64,000 bases of DNA from NCBI GenBank assembly GCA_030704615.1, contig CM060733.1:17670001-17734000 (forward strand), in the 5' to 3' direction. This document shows, in pieces, positions 49,071-60,190 of the stretch. Within the stretch, counting starts at the first letter, position 1, and each line of letters starts with the position of its first letter. The DNA is from Takakia lepidozioides (lineage: Eukaryota > Streptophyta > Takakiopsida > Takakiales > Takakiaceae). The position numbers and the translations under genes were made by a program. The notes beneath the pieces were generated by a model, which worked only from the letters and a program-made list of their open reading frames with translations, was not told the DNA's origin and made no database searches.

Positions 49071-50494
49071 ATGTCTGATGTAGCACCGAAGGAAGGCAGG
49101 ATGGTAGTCACAGTGGATGACTTGAACTATGGAATCCGAGATGTTGCATTTGAGGCGAAGGTGCTGAACATATATGGCACCTTCGATCGGATTGCCAACA
49201 AGACCATGGAAGATCCAGGTTATGCTTATTTGCACTGTGATTTGCTAGATAAGACAGCCTTGACCACAGTCACTTTGAGAGTGAAGTCGCCCTTTAAAAA
49301 AAATGCATGAGCAGTCTTTATAAAAGGGAATGTATGTGAGGGTGGAAAATTTTGGGATGGACTCAAAATCCAAAAGAGGTTTTGAGAAAGGCGATATGTA
49401 GTGGTCATAACAGTTGAGTCGACCACAACCGTGTCTTCAATTCCTGCCTTTGAACCTGAGTTGATTCCCATGTTTTTCGACACGGATTCCATTAGAGAAT
49501 TCCGAGCTTCTCTTCAAAGTTGGGTCTGTGCCACCCTTGCTGTCATTGTTACTGCAATAAGGGGGGGAGGACAAGATACGAAGGGTGAAAAACAACTAAT
49601 GATTGCAGATGGAGAGGGAGAATTTGACCAGGATGTTCTTGCTATGGGAAAGAATTTCAAAACAGAATATGATCAAATCATGGAAGCATACAATGCTGGC
49701 CAATGTGTTATAGTCTTAATTAAGAATGTTGCAACAACATCCAAAGGAGATCAACATTTGAGAGCACAACCCCACACAATTTTCAGCAGGGTTGTTGATG
49801 AAAGCGTTCAAGCTGGTCTTCTTCATTTGCACAACAAAATTACCAGTACTCAGCCCTCAGTAAGAGAGGTAAACCATTATATCTTCATTTGTTTGTATTG
49901 AATTTTTTGCTATCAATTTTAGTTAATCTGTACCTTATTCTAAAATAATGTAATCCTGGATTTTCCCAGGTAATCGAGGTGTTGTCCATACTCGGCCCTG
50001 CTGCCCCTCCATTTCAGAAAGTATGTGAGCACTGTCGTGTATCAGATATCACCATCTCTCTGACCGACGATGTTCATTGTAACGGCTGTCGTTTGAAAAC
50101 AAAGGTTCACAAGTCAGGTTTTCTCCGTGCCTCCATTGCAACCGACACTGAACTTGTGTTGCTGACCATTGAGGGCAAATAGCTCAAGGCAATCGTGCAT
50201 ATGGTAGAATCCGAGTTCCTCAATTTCCCTCGTCCAAAACAGGTTCAGCTCCTCAACACAATTCGCATTCGTGGTAAATTTCAGATGAGCCCCACATCTG
50301 CCCTTGTTGGTTTTCAAGAGGACATTCAACAATCAATCCCTAAAACGGAATTTCCTGTGGATTTGGATGTAACCCCTTTGGCAGCTCGTTCTGGTCCATC
50401 GAAATTAGGACCATATGATGATGTACAACACGGTGTGAAACGCAAACTTCACTTTGATGATCTAGAATTAGTTTCTAATCAGAAAACCTCTTAA
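49071..50494 (+). pseudogene. RPA-like ssDNA-binding gene of a Helitron, inactivated
   Basis: Two exons join in phase: 49071-49868 (GAG|GTAAAC) and 49970-50494 (TTTTCCCAG acceptor). Exon 1 starts MSDVAPKEGRMVVTVDDLNY and looks like an OB-fold region. It continues with FFDTDSIREFRASLQSW, as in the RPA1-like proteins carried by plant Helitrons. Exon 2 has a probable zinc ribbon, CEHC ... CNGC, followed by a C-terminal OB-like stretch. Three in-frame stops break it: TGA 49308-49310, TGA 49383-49385 and TAG 50180-50182. The frame is otherwise continuous across all three. Position just upstream of the OTU and Rep parts supports a Helitron origin. Confidence 0.6.
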
Positions 50495-50971
50495 ACACTT
50501 GGTGTTTTTTAAAATAGTTTTTAGTGCATCATCCTTGCTGTTCTCTTCTCTTTGATATAAGCAGCTTGTGATATGAAAAACTTTTATATTACAATTTTGT
50601 AGCCCTTACTATAATATTTTTTCCATTGTTGTTTTCAAGGTACAAAGAAAAGTTTCGTATTACATATAGTTTTCATTCGTAAATCAGTTCTTTCGTGGTT
50701 TTCACATCATCATATGTGATCAGTTTTCAACAATTCAAATGATATTGTAAGCAGTTATATACACAAAACGGTTTCTATGTAAGCGGTTTTTATTAAATGG
50801 TCAAACTTATTCAAACCCACTCTTTATTGACAAAATACAGTTCATATTTACATTCATTTTTTAATTGGTGACCGGGCAATATTTCAGTTCTCAGTCTAGT
50901 ATCCAGTTTTCAAATGTAGTTCTCAAAATTTAAATCTAGTTCTTACATCTATTTAATTAAGATTCATAATA

Positions 50972-51766
50972 ATGGGCACAATTACACCGGATCTCCTTCT
51001 TCATTCTTCATTTGACCATGTCTTACATTCATCCGGACTTCGTCTGGTTTCAACATATAAATATGAAGTGGGTAATTATTTATTTGATTTTATTTCTTAT
51101 CTATTACATAATGAAATATCGTCTCTTCAATTGAGGCAAAACAGTATGACATATTTAAGTCAATGTTTATTATTAAATACAGAGAAAGCCCAACAATGTC
51201 GCATTCGAGAATTGAATCCAGATTTTTTGTTTGATTTACATCAAGGTGCAGTCTTAAATGAACATGAATATGTGACTAAATTGTCACAAAGTGCTACAAT
51301 TGGAGGTCTGTGGGGAGATTTCACTGCAATTTTCTGGATAACAGAATATTTACAAAGGCCAATTTACATTTGGAATAAAGTATCAAAACGTATAATGTCT
51401 CGATGTGGAATGGATTTTCAATCTAGCCCCTTACATATAGCTTACAATGCTCAACATTTTGAACCAATTGAGTATGATGCACCTATGTCTCTACCTTTTT
51501 CTCAAACAAATGGTCATCAAGTAATCATAAATTTGGATGAATTTCCATCTCTCTCAGAATCAACAACACAACAACCATCTAGTCAATCTCCACAAGCAAA
51601 TTTACGTTTCACTTGGAATGAAAAATTAGACTCTACATTGATGGACCTTTTGAAAAATAATTCTACTTCACAATTGGATTATATTGCCTCACTATTCAAC
51701 ACTTTTTGCAATACAAATATTACCCAAAAACAAGTTAAAAACCGTATTCAATACTTTTTTTTTTAA
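50972..51766 (+). pseudogene. OTU-like cysteine protease ORF of Helitron, catalytic Cys lost
   Basis: This 264-codon frame has the OTU layout found fused or linked to Rep proteins of some Helitrons. The nucleophile motif is at residues 32-38 (EVGNYLF, where active OTUs have DGNCLF). WGDFTAIFWITEYLQRPIYI is the WGG-type helix, and LHIAYNAQHFEPIEYD carries the catalytic His. Residue 36 is Tyr (TAT at 51077-51079) where the catalytic Cys should be, so it should be inactive. The C-terminus, with ITQKQVKNRIQYFFF, looks Myb/SANT-like. It is followed by frame-broken sequence. Confidence 0.6.
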
Positions 51767-51780
51767 AAATGAAACAGGTT

Positions 51781-52400
51781 GCAAATACCAGTGTCCCTCA
51801 GGTTTCATCTCCACCCATTACAAGTTCCATTCCAACAAGTCAACAAATTCCTAATATGCAATTGTCACACTCCTCTCCAACCATTACTTCCAATCCCACA
51901 CAAGAAGAAAATAAATAAATAAATCGATTGGAAACTTCATGACAACAAATTTTTTGAATTATTACAAACTTGTCCAAATCTACCTTATTCTACAAAAGCA
52001 TCCAAATTCATTAACATGTTTCCAAATATTAAAAGAACAATGTCACAAATTATTAATCACATGAAATATTTATATATTACAAATTCAAGTAAATTTGTCA
52101 CAAATACCAGTGTCCCTCAGGTTTCGTCTACAACCATTTTAATTTCCATTCCAACAAGTCAACTCCCTAGTATGCAATTGTCACACTCCTCTCCACCCAA
52201 TATTTCTAACCTCACACAAAAAAGAAAAAGAGAATATTTTCATTGGGCACTTTATGACAACAAATTTTTTGACTTATTACAAACATATCCAAATCTACCT
52301 TATTCTACAAAAGCATCCAAATTCATTAACATGTTTCCAAATATTAAACGAACAATCTCACAAATTATTCATCACATGAAATATATATATATTAAAAAAT
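51781..52400. repeat. 319-bp tandem duplication inside the Helitron
   Basis: AAATACCAGTGTCCCTCAGG occurs at 51783 and 52102, followed in both by TTCCATTCCAACAAGTCAA, ATGCAATTGTCACACTCCTC, CATCCAAATTCATTAACATG and CACATGAAATAT. Both copies lie in the linker between the OTU and Rep parts and encode diverged Myb/SANT-like repeats. Confidence 0.8.
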
Positions 52401-54245
52401 CACATAAATTTGTCACAAACAACAAAGTTCAATCACCATATATTGAATGCACTTCGGATGAGATCAAACAACCACCTCATGTGCAACAACATACTGAAAC
52501 AAATGAATATGCACATAAATCAATATACATTGATATCTATAATGAACAAATTCAAGATGTTCCTATAATTCCCTGTTTTTGTTGTGAAAGGATGTGCTTT
52601 TTAAGACAATTAAAATTTCTTTCAAAAAAATTGTCAAAAAAACTTTCCGTATACTTCAAATTCAAATAGACCCTACATTATGCATATGTACAAGTTGTTT
52701 ACGTAACATTAATACAGATAAACCGCCTTTGTATCAGGTGCCAAATAAAATTTCTAGAAATAAAATCATTCCATCAGTCCAAAAACTAACACAATTAGAA
52801 GAACGTCTTATTTCGCCACGTCTTGTTTTTGCTCAAATTTATAAACTTCATGGTTATGGACAATATAAAATGCATGGCAGTGTTATCAATGTTCCTGCAA
52901 ATGTGGATCAAACTCAATCTATCACGTCTACCATATGATGAAGCAACAATAGGTCTATTCCTCAAGCAACGTCTTGAATACAAATCACCTTATATGTCGG
53001 GAAATATTCGTCCAAACTTGGTTATGCTCGCTCTACGAGATTTAATTGAAACGCCATTACACAAAAATTTGAATGTTACTATTCACCATCAATGAGAAAG
53101 TTTGTTTGCCTTGCATATACACTCAAAAGCTCAAACTCACAGTTCAACATCTGATAATTCTGACAACGATGAAAGAAATTGTACACCAACCGACTCCATG
53201 ATACATAATTTTTTAGACGCTCCAAAAATAATGGACTACGAAAATGATGTATATTCTGTTGCTCCAAGTTAAAATTTTCATCCCTTAGGTTTATTTAAAG
53301 ACAAGCACTCGGAAGAACTAAATTTCCCCAACATTACTTTATGGCCATCCTCGACTAGTTTCTGGAAGGCTTTCATATCAACAGATAGCACAATGGGAGT
53401 TGCTCCACAAATCTGGTGAATTTTTCGACCAATATTTCAAACCTTTTTTTCAAAGCCGCTAAAGTTTCAATCCAGAAGGTCATAGGTTCAGGCTGGGTGC
53501 GAATACGAAAAGGGAAACTAAGTGGAAGAACATTAAAAGCTTCTCAAGTACGGGATAAACCAAACTTGGACCAAATTTTTAAAATCATGCCTAGGCTATC
53601 GTGATTTGGAAAGTTTACGCACTTCACCTGATTATTTAGAAGGCTTGCGTAAGAATTTATTTGCAATGATTCGACAGCTCGGTCCTCCAACATTCTTTGT
53701 GACTTTTACATCTGCTGAAACATTATGGGATCCTCTCATTAAGGCTTTACACACTTTACATACTAGAAGACTAAATCTCCCAAATAAAATGGAAGCCCTC
53801 CAATCTGCTAACATAGCCGAACCGACCCCATAACATGTGCAAAATACTACGATCATAAAATGTCTTCATTTCGTAAACTTATGACAAAAGATGAGACTCT
53901 TTTTGGGTTCGTTTCCGATTTTTTCTTTGTCACATAATTCCAAAATCGCGGTAGTGAATATGACCATGGACTTTTATGGATTAAAAACGCGCCTAGATAT
54001 GGAACACACACTAATAAAGAAATTGAACAATTTGTAGATATGTATATTTCTTGTGATGTATCATTATTACCAAATGCATTACAAAATGCCCAACAACATC
54101 AACATACACGTACATGTAAGAAAAAAAACCATGTTGTTTGTAGATTCCATTATCCATTACCTCCTATGCTCGAAACAAAAATCCTAGAACTACTTGAATT
54201 GAATGATAATACTCCATTTTCAAAACAATATCTACAAACACAAGT
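52016..54245 (+). pseudogene. Helitron Rep protein, N-terminal half, decayed
   Basis: Pieces in three frames follow the Helitron Rep order. First is a zinc-binding region, CFCCERMC then CICTSCLRNI (52560-52710). Next is LEERLISPRLVF and then HGSVINVPANVD (52795-52910). Then comes YKSPYMSGNIRPNLVMLALR (52975-53040). The Helitron-like N domain runs from 53500 to 54245: LRTSPDYLEGLRKNLFAMIR, PPTFFVTFTSAETLW, and then GSEYDHGLLWIKNAP and VCRFHYPLPP. The HUH motif should read H-U-H before GLLW. Here it is Tyr-Asp-His (TAT at 53959-53961), so one metal-binding His is lost. Several stops and frameshifts separate the pieces. The SF1 helicase half is absent: recognisable Rep sequence stops near 54245, where different sequence begins. 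Confidence 0.8.
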
Positions 54246-54249
54246 CAAA

Positions 54250-55158
54250 TCCCGTACACCTTGGCAGCCATGTTGTACATGGAGGTCATACTCTTGCGTC
54301 CAGTGAATTGGCAAACTGCTAGTAGGAGGAACGCAAGGTTGCTATACGATTTGGAGTACATCCCGGACACATTCGGAATACAACCGGCTGCAACGTTAGA
54401 GGAACAACTGGCGGAAAGAGACCAGCGAATCATACCCTGCAAGACCGACTAGACTGGCAAACACTGCGCATAGCCGAGTTGGAAGCTAGATTGCAAGACA
54501 TGCCTCCAAACAATGAAGGCACTGTTGTCCACAATGAGGATCGAACAAACGTCGTGGACTTGGACGCGGAGTTTGCGATGCCCGATTGCAGTATTGACCT
54601 CATCATTCAGGAAGTTACGGACGTCCTTGACCATGTGGCCGATGAAACCATGGTTGAGGAACAACAAATTGCGGATGAGAGAAGGAGGAAATGAAAAGAA
54701 CCAGTACTGGAAACCGGGGAATGCTCGAGGGTCGCCATTCAATCGGAGATGAACCCGATATTGGATGTCGACCGCGTTACAAAGGAGCGGGACATTGCCA
54801 TGGCAACTGCATGACGCTTGTCCAAAACGCTGGAGATTCAGGCATGGGTCCCATTGAATGGCGATTGGGAGAATTGGGTACAATGGGCGACCCATTTGGC
54901 CTCCAGAGAAGCACGGGTAGAGCTGACACTGTCAGGCTTGCACGTGTCGCACGCATGTCGAACCGTAGCGTGGATAGCATTTATGCCAACATGCAAAGGT
55001 ATAACGATCTCCGCATCGCATCAAGCGTGTTCGCCGGGTATACCAATTGGGCAGATGTGGATTCTTTGTTCGATCGATGTGAGCATGGAATTTCGGGGTC
55101 GAACAGAAGCATAAACTGGGAATTGGAGATAAAGGAAGAGTGAGACACCACAACAAGG
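54250..55158 (+). pseudogene. Broken 5' coding region linked to the RING gene
   Basis: Coding-like frames follow one another with stops and frame changes: LLYDLEYIPDTFGIQPAATL, then HNEDRTNVVDLDAEFAMPDC with VTDVLDHVADETMVEEQQIA, and VDSIYANMQRYNDLRIASSV with NWADVDSLFDRC. A stop at 55141-55143 separates the last from the RING frame, which begins 15 bases later. Codon composition is like that of the RING frame and unlike the AT-rich Helitron. I infer one longer ancestral gene, now broken. No family is recognised. Confidence 0.4.
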
Positions 55159-56103
55159 ATGACCAACCACATCAAACCGGCCCAGAGGGAGGAGATACCA
55201 CGAGGCGTTTTGTCGTCATGGATATCAGATGGCACAGTTTGTTCGATGTGTAGGAATCCATACGGCCCAGAAGGATGTCATGTGCTTGGATCATGTGGAC
55301 AAATGCTCCATCTCACATGTCTTATCCCGCAAGCCTTGCAGATGAGCGCTTGCCCAGAATGTCGTACACCAATCCGTCGTTATTTCTATGAGCTGGTGGG
55401 CTTGGAAGATCGGATGCCCATAGGTTTTGAATACAATCGACACAACCTCCCATTGGATGGGCTACCATACACATTTCTGAATTGTGTGCATGGGGGCAAG
55501 AACTTGGTATGGGATGCAGACAGAGAGATGCATGGCATACATGCCGGAAACCCGACATACATCAAAGATCCCCAGTATTTCTGGGTCACATCTGATTGGG
55601 AGATAACCATACTTGCGGGAGGTATTCGAGATTGGTGGGAGAGAGAGCAATTTTGCCGCAATCTGGGAGGGCATTGGAGTCAAAGAAGGTCCAGGTTTAT
55701 CCGGCTCCCACAGGTTCCATGGGTGCTGGAGGAGAACGAATTGTATGACCGACAACCGATTGAGAGACATTTGTTGCTGTCCGAACTGGAAGATGTTATA
55801 ATATGTCAACGCCGAATGAATGATGAGTACGAGGCGGCTTATCGTCGAAACGACACAATGATTAGGGACAGGGCTCGCGAGAGGCAGTTGGAAAGTTTCA
55901 AAAGTACCATCAAGGCAGTTATAGAAAAATGGAGGCGATTATGGACAGACCGTTATCATCGAGTTTCGGGGGCTATATTGCCGGATGTGGACGGCCTCGT
56001 TGCCAATTTGCATGCAGCCGGAGCACTTGTTCTCGATCCATTTCCGCCACGTCGTGAGAGTGAAGAAGAAAGTCAACTTTCGCCGCGAAGTAGGCGGATG
56101 TAG
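55159..56103 (+). CDS. RING-type zinc finger protein, 314 aa
   Basis: Residues about 32-75 form a RING-like finger: CSMC, then GSCGQMLHLTCL, then CPECRTPIRR. The usual His after the third Cys (CGH) is Gln, which may weaken zinc binding. The rest is unfamiliar: NLPLDGLPYTFLNCVHGGKN, FWVTSDWEITILAGGIRDWW, FCRNLGGHWSQRRSRFIRLP and a helical charged segment before the end. A RING suggests E3 ubiquitin ligase activity, but substrate and role are unknown. The frame is open for 314 codons while the coding-like region just upstream is broken, so this may be the intact 3' part of a degraded gene. It lies between Helitron debris and a satellite-like array and may be transposon-borne. Confidence 0.55.
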   Translation: MTNHIKPAQREEIPRGVLSSWISDGTVCSMCRNPYGPEGCHVLGSCGQMLHLTCLIPQALQMSACPECRTPIRRYFYELVGLEDRMPIGFEYNRHNLPLDGLPYTFLNCVHGGKNLVWDADREMHGIHAGNPTYIKDPQYFWVTSDWEITILAGGIRDWWEREQFCRNLGGHWSQRRSRFIRLPQVPWVLEENELYDRQPIERHLLLSELEDVIICQRRMNDEYEAAYRRNDTMIRDRARERQLESFKSTIKAVIEKWRRLWTDRYHRVSGAILPDVDGLVANLHAAGALVLDPFPPRRESEEESQLSPRSRRM

Positions 56104-56640
56104 GCCAGAATTGATCACATGTCATTGGGCCCCTCATTGACCAGATCACGGTCGCAAGCTCTGGCAATTGGCAGTGCAAATCATGCCACAGCATCAAATT
56201 CCACATCCTCGGACAGTGACGACTAAGCTTTGAATGACTGGCAGCATAGTACATATACAATATGCATTTTTGTTATACCTTGAATATTGTTGGAAAACAC
56301 AGTGATGGCATTCCGCCAAGTTTGTATATCACCAATTTTGTTAATACACAATGCACATGTGCGGACCAATGCCAATTGCATGAGCAGCTTCACATTTACA
56401 CTCGTGTAATGGGGAAGAATTAGTTCACCCTGTAAACAAATTTACAATGGTGTCATATTTGGTCATGACGTATATATGGGTATTTGCAATGAACTCCGAA
56501 AGCAGGAGAACAAGGAAAATTGATGTTAACAAATAAGTTATAACGAGTTACGAACGGTCATCTTCCAAACAAATTTCGCCTGGTCCATGCGTATTTCATA
56601 ATCATTTCGCAAAATCTATGATCTTTCTACGAACATACCC
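56104..56640. other. Non-coding spacer between the RING gene and the 120-bp repeats
   Basis: It probably includes the 3' UTR of the RING gene. No RNA gene or repeat boundary is recognised. Confidence 0.35.
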
Positions 56641-56644
56641 ACAA

Positions 56645-58760
56645 AGTTCTCAAAGCACAAAATAATTTTGATTGATCTCATATTACACTGGGACGTATCA
56701 GAGGGTACATTGAATACACTGGCCAAGTTTCAAAGCGAACGAAAATCATTTGGATGGGCAACCATCCGTTGGCCCATTGAACAAATTTCGATTGATCTCA
56801 TATTACTTTGGGGCCTCTTACACGGCACATTGAACATAGTGGCCAAGTCTCAGAGCGAACCAAAATCATTTCGATGGCCAACCATCCGTTGAGCCATCGA
56901 ATGAATTTTGATTGATCTGATATTAGTCCGAGACCTGTGAGAGGGTGTCTGGAACATGCTGACAAAGTTTGGAAGCTAACAAAAATGATTTGGATGGGCA
57001 ACCATCCGTTCACCCGTTGAATGTATTCTGTTGGAGCTGCTATTGCTTTAGGACCTGTTGGACTGTGTTTCACGTGCTCAAGAGTTTTTTTTCATTCCGT
57101 TTTTTAATGGGGCGTGTAATGTAGTCATATGCAACGGGCGTGCCAAATTTGGGAGCGATCAAAATTCATTTGGACCCAAAACGACAGTTTTTTCCCTGTT
57201 TTGCACTCGAAACTTGATTTGTGTTCTACTTCATGCATTCTTCATAGAGAGTTCTGCAATAGTGAGCAAAAAGAGAACACTTTTTTTTGGGGGCATTTTT
57301 TATTGGTCCAAATTTTGGCGGGGAAGTAGCCGTGGGATGCTGGAAGCCGCAGAACAAAATTGAGCCAAAACAAAATCGATACGTGCCAGAAACCCCCACT
57401 GAAAGGCAATGCAAACCTATTTATTGTCTTAAAATAAATTTAAATTCAATTAAATTGTGGAATGGCTTGAGGGGGGAGCGCGTTGATGGGGAGGCAAATG
57501 ATTTATTCGTCTGTTGTGTCTCCGCACATGTGTCACGCACATGTTCAAGCACATGCGGGCAAAAGAGGGGCTTCAACCACATCCGTTCAATGGGTGCAAT
57601 AACCGTGCACGCATTGCAGGATTTCTTTTTTGCATTGAACAAAAACCAAATGACAAGTGAACGCCTCATTGGACAATCGAACGATTTTCGATTGATCTCG
57701 TATTACACTGGGACGTATCAGAGGGTACATTGAACACACTGGCCAAGTTTCAAAGCGAACAAAATTCATTTGGATGGGCAACCATCCGTTGGCCCATTGA
57801 ACGAATTTCGATTGATTTCATATTACTCTGGGGCCTCTTACACGACACATTGAACATAGTGGCCAAGTCTCAAAGCGAACAAAAATCATTTTGATGGCCA
57901 ACCATCTGTTGAGCCATCGAATGAATTTCGATTGATCTGATATTAGACCGGGACTTGTGAGAGGGTGTCTGGAACATGCTGGCAAAGTTTGGAAGCTAAC
58001 AAAAATGATTTGGATGGGCAACCATCCATTCACCCGTTGAATGTATTCTATTGGAGCTGCTATTGCTTTGGGACCTGTTGGACTGTGTTTCGCGTGCTCA
58101 CGATTTTTTTTTCATTCTATTTTTGATTGGGGCGTGTAATGTAGCCATATGCAACGTGCGTGCCAAATTTGGGAGCGATCAAAATTCCTTTGGACTCAAA
58201 ACGACAGTTTTTTCCCTGTTTTGCACTCCAAACTTGATTTGTGTTCTACTTCATGCATTCTTCATAGAGAGTTCTGCAATAGTGAGCGAAAGATAACACT
58301 TTTTTTTTGGGGCATTCTTGATTGGTCCAAATTTTGGCAGGGGAGTAGCCGTGGGATGCTGTAAGCCGCAGAACAAAATTGAGCCAAAAACAAAATCGAT
58401 ACGTGCCAGAAACCCCCACTGAAAGGCAGTGCAAACCTATTTATTGGCTTAAAATAAATTTAAATTCAATTTCGATTGATCTCATATTACTCTGGGGCCT
58501 CTTACATGGCACATTGAACATAATGGCCAAGTCTCAAAGCGAAACAAAATCATTTCGATGGCCAACCATCCGTTGAGCCATCGCATGAATTTCGATTGAT
58601 CTGATATTAGTCCGGGACCTGATACATGGTATGTTGAACATAGTGGCAAAGATTGAAAGCAAACGAAAATTATTTGGATGGGCAACCATTCAATCGCCCA
58701 TTGAATGAATGGGATTTCGTCTTCGATTATACTGGGACCTGTTATATGGCATGCCCTTTG
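56645..58760. repeat. 120-bp satellite-like repeat in 1,020-bp higher-order copies
   Basis: The marker TTTCGATTGATCTCATATTA recurs at about 56671, 56791, 56911 and 57031. It recurs again at 57691, 57811, 57931 and 58051, and a third time from 58475, 58595 and about 58715. Spacing is exactly 120 bases inside each block. The first two blocks, including a 660-base non-repetitive part (ATGTAGTCATATGCAACGGG, TGCACTCGAAACTTGATTTG, ATACGTGCCAGAAACCCCCA), are offset by 1,020 bases. The unit includes GGATGGGCAACCATCCGTT and CTGGCCAAGTTTCAAAGCGA. Because 120 is divisible by 3, open frames with a 40-residue period appear on both strands. I treat these as by-products. Confidence 0.9.
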
Positions 58761-59179
58761 AAGCTTTTTTTGTAGTGTCTCTTGCCTCGTAATGCGGTGC
58801 TTCTCTATGTCCCATTTATCCAATATGTTAATATTCTCCACCTGGAACAGATCCACATATGTATGCATAAATCCTTAAAAAACAACTGACCATCTCAACT
58901 TTTATAAGCCTCATCCCCAGCTTCTAGTTTTGATGGTCATTTGGTTTTTTAAGTTATGTACGCATGTGTGGATATGTTCCAGATGGAAGATATTAACATT
59001 GGAAAAATAAGAGTTGGAGAAGCACCTCATTACGAAGCAAAAGACATTACAGAAGACCTCAGCATGTTGAACATCTGGATGAAGAACCTTGCCCATCGTC
59101 GCTTCAAAATTCTAGCGCTTCTGAAATGATCACATGTTTTTGGTGGAAGCAGATATCGTTGGCCACATTGATCTCGTAC

Positions 59180-59305
59180 CCATCGAAGACTCCCGTAGGC
59201 CACATGGAACGGTTCATGTGATACATTTTCACAAATGCGATGTGATACATTTGTGAAATGGTATCACATCAACCGTTTAATGTGGCCAATTCACGTCTTC
59301 CGCAC
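59180..59305. repeat. Hairpin-forming inverted repeat, arms about 40-50 bp, 10-nt loop
   Basis: GGCCACATGGAACGGTTCAT continuing GTGATACATTTTCACAAATG (59198-59238) pairs with 59249-59289, with only a few mismatches and a short loop GCGATGTGATA. Weaker pairing extends on both sides. It could be a microRNA-like precursor or a small foldback element. Confidence 0.75.
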
Positions 59306-59339
59306 CATGGCGGAAATGTTCGTCACTTGAAAGCACAAA

Positions 59340-59750
59340 CACAAATAATCCGTGCAAACAATATCAAGAATCATATGTACTGCAAGGTGTTTCATATTGC
59401 CGATGTTCATGTAGCAGAATTATTTAGGAATCGTTTTGCTACTCCCATGCCAACAACATCAGCTCCACTTCGACTGCCCCATTCCGAATTCCGTATCAGC
59501 CACCACGGACATAAAACCAGGAACTTCGCACAAAATCTCCAATTTATTCAATTTATGGTGGGCCATGGTTGCAGCCTGCAAGCTGGCCGGGGTGGCTGAT
59601 ATGTCCGTTTGAACATGACAGTCTCAGAGGACGTTGGCATGGGAATAGCAAAAAGAGTACTACAGAATTCAGCTAGAGGAACAACAATAGCATGAAACAC
59701 CTTACCATAAATATGATTGTTGACATATGTTGTAACAGCTCCAATCAATA
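59340..59750. repeat. Diverged inverted copies of a coding-like segment
   Basis: The plus strand at about 59340-59490 encodes NNIKNHMYCKVFHIADVHVA, then FATPMPTTSA. The minus strand at 59750-59600 encodes VNNHIYGKVFHAIVVPLAE, then FAIPMPTSSE. The nucleotide identity is moderate, and the protein-like pattern (NNH-Y-KVFH ... FA-PMPT-S) is better kept. This suggests two opposed copies of one ancestral coding stretch. No complete gene is present. Confidence 0.5.
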
Positions 59751-59944
59751 GAGAACTCGCACCATCAGTTGCGCTCCAACAGCAGTACCGGTCCCCCGAG
59801 TTTATAAAATTCCGTTGTAGATAATAAATTGCATACGCTCGAACCTCACAAATGTCATTTCAACAAAACCGGCCGTGTATTGTGGCACTGTTTGTAACTG
59901 CGAATGTTTCAATGTTTCTGACAGGGTATTGAGAAAATGATATA

Positions 59945-60190
59945 TTGGATCCATATGAGTTAGACAACAAACGTTCTATATCTCATTCAACTGTGCGATA
60001 CTACCATGAGTGGCATGGATAAAAAAGTGATAGGTGTGCATGCGACCTCCGCACGTTTAAGTAGAGACCTAGTATCAAACGTTCGGAGGTCGCATGTGCA
60101 CCTATTACTTTCCGATCCATGCCTCTCATGGTAGTGTCGCACAGTTGAATGAGATGAGACGTTTGTTGTCTAACTCCTACGGAACTAATA
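59945..60190. repeat. Large foldback inverted repeat, arms about 115 bp
   Basis: The left arm from GTTAGACAACAAACGTTCTA through ATTCAACTGTGCGATACTAC, GGCATGGAT and GCATGCGACCTCCG (59955-60058) pairs with the reverse complement of 60083-60180. Identity is roughly 85-90% by eye, with a 24-base loop. No open frame is involved. It lies between the inverted coding-like copies and the kinase pseudogene. Confidence 0.8.

Noticed and set aside
56798-58033. Minus-strand frames with 40-residue repeats as a repeat protein gene
   Set aside because: They follow directly from a 120-bp DNA repeat divisible by three. Frames are open on both strands and none has a consistent start or conserved domain.
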